Shown in pieces: positions 58,796-64,000 of a stretch of DNA of 64,000 nucleotides (its first letter is position 1; every line of letters starts with the position of its first letter). The stretch lies in the NCBI GenBank assembly GCA_017409465.1, contig JAFQSQ010000028.1:1-64000 (forward strand), given 5' to 3'. Under the pieces are notes generated by a model. The model was not told where the DNA came from, did not search any database, and saw only the letters and a program-made list of their open reading frames with translations. Position numbers and translations under genes: made by a program. This DNA is from Akkermansia sp. GTDB taxonomy: Bacteria; Verrucomicrobiota; Verrucomicrobiia; Verrucomicrobiales; Akkermansiaceae.

Positions 58796-61700
58796 TTAGT
58801 CATCGGAGCCGACGGAGATGGTATCGTCGGGCATGGAGATATCCTCGATATCCTCCTCGTAGGTGGCACGGGGGATGGGCGTCGCATCGGGTGCAGCCTC
58901 GACCACGATATTGCGGTACTTGTTGAAACCGGTACCGGCCGGGATGAGGTGACCCAGAATGACGTTCTCCTTGAAGCCCTCAAGCATATCCACCTTGCCC
59001 AGCGTGGAGGCCTCAGTGAGCACACGCGTGGTGTCCTGGAAGGAAGCGGCAGAGATGAAGGAATCCGTCTTGAGGGAAGCCTTGGTGATACCGAGCAGGA
59101 TGGGCTCGTAATCAGCAGGGCGACCGTTCATGGCCATCGTCTCCTTGTTGATACGGCTGAGGGTGGTGCGATCCACCTCATCGCCCCAGAGCAGACCGGT
59201 ATCGCCCGGATCCTTGATACGCACCTTGCGGAGCATCTGGGAAACGATGATTTCGACGTGCTTGTCGTTGATTTCCACACCCTGCACGCGGTACACCTGC
59301 TGCACCTTGTTGACGAGGTGCTCCTGGAGAGCTTCCTTGCCGCAGATGCGCAGAATCTCATCAGAGGCTTCCGTACCGTCGGACAGCGGCTCACCGGCGC
59401 GGACGTAGTCGCCGTCGTGCACGATGATATGGCGATCCATGGGCACGAGGTGCTTGCAGGAGATGGTACCTTCGTTCTCATCGCGCTCCTCCAGTTTGGC
59501 GGAGCGGCGGCGGCGCTTGGTGGCGGCCTCGCGAGCCTCGGCATCGCGGTAGATAGTCACGACCTTCTTACCGCGAATCATGGCGTCATCAATGGCGACG
59601 ATACCATCCATCTCGGCCAGGGTGCAGGTGTCCTTCGGGCGGCGAGCTTCGAAGAGCTCTGCCACGCGGGGAAGACCACCGGTAATATCGTTTGTCTTCT
59701 GCACCTTGCGAGGAGTCTTGGCCAGCTGCGTACCGGCGGAAATCTTCTGCTTGTCATTCACCACGAGGTAGGCACCGGTGGGGATGGGGTACACACGCGG
59801 CTTGTCCTTGGCGGAACCGGCCTTGGCGGTGTGCACGATGACGCGCGGAGCGAGATCCTGACGGTGGTCGATGATAACGGTGGTACCCTTACCGGATTCG
59901 GTGTGGCCGGATTCGGTGCGGCAGGTAATCCCCTCAATCATGTCCTTGAACTCCACAGTACCGCCGATTTCGGAGATGACCGGGATAGCGAAGGGATCCC
60001 ACTCGGCGATGATCTGGCCGGGCTCGACATTGTCGCCGTCCTTCACACGAAGAACTGCACCCAGCGTGAGCGAGTAGGACTCGATTTCCTTACCCTCGGC
60101 ATCGTAGACCTTGACGCCGCCGTTCTTGCAGAGCACGACCATGTTGCCGTTCTCATCCTCGACGCAGCGGTCACGCAGGTTCTCGTCATAGATGACGCGA
60201 CCGGCAGACTTGGCGATGTACTCGGGACGGTTGGCAGCAGCCGTAGCGGTACCACCCACGTGGAAGGTACGCATAGTCAGCTGGGTACCGGGCTCACCGA
60301 TGGACTGAGCAGCGATGATACCCACGGCTTCACCCACCTTCACACTCTTGCCGGTGGCAAGGTTGAGGCCGTAGCACTTGGCGCAGCAGCCCTTGGAGAG
60401 GTCGCAGGTCAGCACGGAGCGCACCTTCACCTTCTCGATACCCACGTTCTCAATCTTCTTGGCGGCCTCGTCGGTGATGATTTCGTTCTTGGCCACGATG
60501 AGCTTCAGCGTAGTCGGATCGTAGATATCATCGCAGGTGACGCGGCCATAGATACGGGTGGAGAGAGAAGCGATTTCGTCCTCACCGTCGTAGATGGCGG
60601 TCATGGTGATGCCGTTCTCGGTACCGCAGTCGATATCGCGAACGATGACGTCCTGAGCCACGTCGACGAGCTTACGGGTCATGTAACCGGAGTCAGCGGT
60701 CTTCAGAGCCGTATCGGCCAGACCCTTACGGGCACCGTGGGTGGAAATGAAGTACTCAAGCACGGACAGACCCTCACGGAAGTTGGAGGTAATGGGGCGC
60801 TCGATAATCTCGCCGGAGGGCTTGGCCATAAGACCGCGCATACCGGAGAGCTGCTTAATCTGAGCCTTGTTACCACGAGCACCGGAGTCGACCATCATGT
60901 AGAGCGGGCTGGCCACGGCAGAGCCGCTGTTGTACTCGAGCTTGGTGTAGAGATCCTTCTGGATGGCATCAGTCGTGGAGGACCAGATATTCACCACCTT
61001 TTCATAGCGTTCGCCGTTGGTGATGAGGCCTTCCTCGTACTGCTCGGTCACCTTGGCGACCTGCTCGTAGGCGTCGGCAATCATCTCATCCTTACCCTCG
61101 GGCACCACCATATCAACGATACCGATGGAGCAACCGGAGCGGGTAGCCTCCTTGTAGCCCAGCGCCTTGAGGGCATCGAGAGTCTCGACGGTGCGCTTCT
61201 GGCCACAGGCCTGATAGCAGCGCCAGATGATTTCACCCAGCTGCTTCTTGCCGACGTTGCGGTTGATGTAACCGATTTCATCGGGCCAGATTTCGTTGAA
61301 ACGTACACGACCGGCGGTGGTAACGATAGTCTTGCGACCGACGTTCTCCTGGTTGAACGAGAGCTTGTCGAAAGCATCGCCTTCCTTGCCGTAGTCGGGA
61401 TTCTTGAGGCGAATCCACTCGTGGTAGCCAATCTTGCGGGCAGCAATGGCGAACTCCACTTCGGAGATAGACTCGAAGAGGGGCAGCAGGTGCTGGTTGT
61501 CCTGCATCTCCTTCACTTCCTTAGCGCGAGTGTGCGTCAGGTAGTAGGAACCCAGAATGATATCCTGAGTCGGGGTGCAGATAGGCTTGCCGGAAGCAGG
61601 CGAGAAGATGTTGTTGGGAGCCAGCATGAGGAGGCGAGCCTCCAGCTGGGCTTCCACGCTCAGCGGCACGTGCACGGCCATCTGGTCACCGTCGAAGTCA

Positions 61701-63073
61701 GCGTTGTAACCCGTACACACCAGCGGGTGCAGACGAATGGCGCTACCTTCAATCAGCACAGGCTCGAAGGCCTGGATGGAAAGACGGTGCAGCGTAGGAG
61801 CACGGTTCAGGAACACGGGGTGCCCCTTGGTCACCTCTTCCAGGATATCCCAGACGATGGCTTCCTTGCGGTCGATCATCTTCTTGGCAGAGCGCACCGT
61901 GTGCACGTAGCCGAGCTCCTTGAGGCGGTGGATGATGAAGGGTTCGAAGAGGTTGAGAGCCATCTTCTTGGGCAGACCGCACTGGTTCATCTTGAGGTGC
62001 GGGCCGATCACAATCACGGAACGACCGGAGTAATCCACACGCTTACCGAGCAGGTTCTGACGGAAGCGACCGCTCTTGCCCTTCAGCATGTCGGAGAGGG
62101 ACTTCAGCGGGCGGTTGCCGGCGCCGGTGACGTGGCGGCCATGGCGGCCGTTGTCGAAGAGGGCGTCCACGGCCTCCTGGAGCATGCGCATCTCGTTGCG
62201 CTTAATCACCTCCGGGGTCTGGAGAGCGGCCAGCTCGCGGAGACGGTTGTTGCGGTTGATGACGCGGCGGTACAGGTCGTTGAGGTCACTGGTTGCGAAG
62301 CGACCGCCGGGCAGCGGAACGAGCGGGCGCAGATCCGGGGGAATCACCGGCAGCACGGTGAGCACCATCCACTCGGGGTGGCAGCCGCTGTTGCGGAAGC
62401 CCTGAGCGAGCTGGAGACGCTTGGCAATCTTGCGCTTGTTCTGCTTGGAGTTAGTCTTCTCCATCTCCTGGCGCAGCTCATCGATGAGGGCGTCCAGGTC
62501 GATAGTCTTGAGAAGAGTCTGGATAGCGGCAGCACCCATGGCAGCCTCCGGTGCATCATCACCGTAGTCTTCCTGCAGGTTCTCGTACTCCTCCTCGGTG
62601 ATAATCATACCACGCTCCATACCATTGACGCCGCGGGGGTCAGTCACGATATAGTCCTCGTAGTAGATGACTCGCTCCAGATCACGGGCAGTGAGGTCGA
62701 GCATGAGGCCGATACGGCTGGGCATGCACTTGTAGAACCAGATGTGGGTCACAGGCACGGCCAGGTTGATGTGGCCCATACGCTCGCGGCGAACACGAGA
62801 GGTAGTCACCTCCACGCCGCAGCGATCGCAGATCATGCCCTTGTTCTTGGCGCGCTTGTAGCGGCCGCAGGAGCACTCCATATCACGGGTGGGCCCGAAA
62901 ATACGCTCGCAGAACAAACCACCCTTCTCCGGTTTGAAGGTACGGTAGTTGATTGTCTCCGGGTTTTTGACCTCGCCACTGGACCAGTTCAGGATATCAT
63001 CCGGGCTGGCCACGGTGATGCAAACCTGATCGAAGTTCTTGGGCTTCTCGCTGTTAAGGTCGATGTAAGACAT
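58796..63073 (-). CDS. rpoC: DNA-directed RNA polymerase subunit beta'
   Basis: 1425 residues, full length. Zinc site 1 [23 protein letters not shown] (about 67-89), active-site metal loop [12 protein letters not shown] (about 455), zinc site 2 [15 protein letters not shown] (about 885), trigger-loop region ([16 protein letters not shown]). The C-terminal tail is acidic ([20 protein letters not shown]). It follows rpoB by 87 bp, across a GC-rich hairpin (63108-63131), and ends at a strong terminator. The start [20 protein letters not shown] is the only sensible ATG. Confidence 0.98.
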   Translation of the reverse strand: MSYIDLNSEKPKNFDQVCITVASPDDILNWSSGEVKNPETINYRTFKPEKGGLFCERIFGPTRDMECSCGRYKRAKNKGMICDRCGVEVTTSRVRRERMGHINLAVPVTHIWFYKCMPSRIGLMLDLTARDLERVIYYEDYIVTDPRGVNGMERGMIITEEEYENLQEDYGDDAPEAAMGAAAIQTLLKTIDLDALIDELRQEMEKTNSKQNKRKIAKRLQLAQGFRNSGCHPEWMVLTVLPVIPPDLRPLVPLPGGRFATSDLNDLYRRVINRNNRLRELAALQTPEVIKRNEMRMLQEAVDALFDNGRHGRHVTGAGNRPLKSLSDMLKGKSGRFRQNLLGKRVDYSGRSVIVIGPHLKMNQCGLPKKMALNLFEPFIIHRLKELGYVHTVRSAKKMIDRKEAIVWDILEEVTKGHPVFLNRAPTLHRLSIQAFEPVLIEGSAIRLHPLVCTGYNADFDGDQMAVHVPLSVEAQLEARLLMLAPNNIFSPASGKPICTPTQDIILGSYYLTHTRAKEVKEMQDNQHLLPLFESISEVEFAIAARKIGYHEWIRLKNPDYGKEGDAFDKLSFNQENVGRKTIVTTAGRVRFNEIWPDEIGYINRNVGKKQLGEIIWRCYQACGQKRTVETLDALKALGYKEATRSGCSIGIVDMVVPEGKDEMIADAYEQVAKVTEQYEEGLITNGERYEKVVNIWSSTTDAIQKDLYTKLEYNSGSAVASPLYMMVDSGARGNKAQIKQLSGMRGLMAKPSGEIIERPITSNFREGLSVLEYFISTHGARKGLADTALKTADSGYMTRKLVDVAQDVIVRDIDCGTENGITMTAIYDGEDEIASLSTRIYGRVTCDDIYDPTTLKLIVAKNEIITDEAAKKIENVGIEKVKVRSVLTCDLSKGCCAKCYGLNLATGKSVKVGEAVGIIAAQSIGEPGTQLTMRTFHVGGTATAAANRPEYIAKSAGRVIYDENLRDRCVEDENGNMVVLCKNGGVKVYDAEGKEIESYSLTLGAVLRVKDGDNVEPGQIIAEWDPFAIPVISEIGGTVEFKDMIEGITCRTESGHTESGKGTTVIIDHRQDLAPRVIVHTAKAGSAKDKPRVYPIPTGAYLVVNDKQKISAGTQLAKTPRKVQKTNDITGGLPRVAELFEARRPKDTCTLAEMDGIVAIDDAMIRGKKVVTIYRDAEAREAATKRRRRSAKLEERDENEGTISCKHLVPMDRHIIVHDGDYVRAGEPLSDGTEASDEILRICGKEALQEHLVNKVQQVYRVQGVEINDKHVEIIVSQMLRKVRIKDPGDTGLLWGDEVDRTTLSRINKETMAMNGRPADYEPILLGITKASLKTDSFISAASFQDTTRVLTEASTLGKVDMLEGFKENVILGHLIPAGTGFNKYRNIVVEAAPDATPIPRATYEEDIEDISMPDDTISVGSDD

Positions 63074-63107
63074 ATAAGATGTGGTGTATTTAGAGTTTTG
63101 GTTGCCA

Positions 63108-63131
63108 CCCGGGCGGAGGGAACCGCCCGGG
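63108..63131 (-). promoter_or_regulatory. Hairpin in the rpoB-rpoC intergenic region
   Basis: CCCGGGCGG, six-base loop, CCGCCCGGG: a perfect 9-bp GC-only stem without a T-run. Could be an RNA-processing or stability element between the two cistrons. Confidence 0.5.
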
Positions 63132-63160
63132 CAGCGGAGTTACAGGTTTACATCATGGGT

Positions 63161-64000
<840 letters not shown>

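Overview
The window reads as chromosomal DNA of a Gram-negative Verrucomicrobiota, most likely an Akkermansiaceae-type gut bacterium. The grounds are two large secreted proteins ending in PEP-CTERM tails, a fused lpxC-fabZ gene, many Cys-anchored lipoproteins, a fucO-type lactaldehyde reductase beside a GH16 glycosidase (fucose and mucin-type glycan use), and generally high GC. This is inferred from gene content, not from a database match.

Layout. 1-745 has no gene and carries mosaic intergenic repeats. 746-9240 is a plus-strand block: topB, a YfeH-like symporter, a YwaF-like membrane protein, a membrane-anchored transglutaminase-like protein and a secreted thioredoxin-fold protein. 9328-10869 is a membrane Ser/Thr kinase. 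10.9-20 kb is accessory: tandem repeats, an HTH regulator facing a zinc-ribbon protein, an AT-rich ankyrin gene between 75-bp direct repeats, unknown genes, a candidate graspetide (ATP-grasp RiPP) locus, a DUF1232 protein and a Fic protein with an 11-bp repeat tract. 20.2-30.0 kb holds two surface-protease candidates in tandem: an S6 (IgA-protease/SPATE)-like serine protease with a very long repeat passenger, and an IdeS-like cysteine protease, both with PEP-CTERM tails. 30.3-33.6 kb encodes a GGGtGRT protein, its NifU-like partner and enolase. 33.8-38.6 kb has small lipoproteins, DUF3592, a RhuM gene inserted between direct repeats, and mntP. 38.7-42.1 kb has fucO, GH16 and an ArsB/NhaD-type transporter. 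42.3-46.6 kb is the envelope/core block lpxC-fabZ, rpmH, rnpA, yidD, yidC. 46.6-58.5 kb has ychF, lipoproteins, an M42 peptidase, purD, a GT2 synthase coupled to an L,D-transpeptidase, an ApaG-like protein, rpe and a Panacea toxin-antitoxin pair. 58.8-64.0 kb is rpoC and the 3' part of rpoB.

Three themes stand out. First, the paired S6-like and IdeS-like proteins would be a host-immunoglobulin-facing protease pair if they are active. Second, a strong promoter drives a 75-residue peptide followed by a hairpin, an ATP-grasp ligase and a 37-residue membrane peptide, which is a plausible undescribed RiPP pathway. Third, in three places an accessory gene (ankyrin, rhuM, and an unknown gene before ychF) lies between 59-75 bp direct repeats copied from the end of a neighbouring gene, suggesting one shared mode of gene gain. 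Several promoters also place the -10 box 6-12 nt before the start codon, so leaderless or nearly leaderless mRNAs may be common here.
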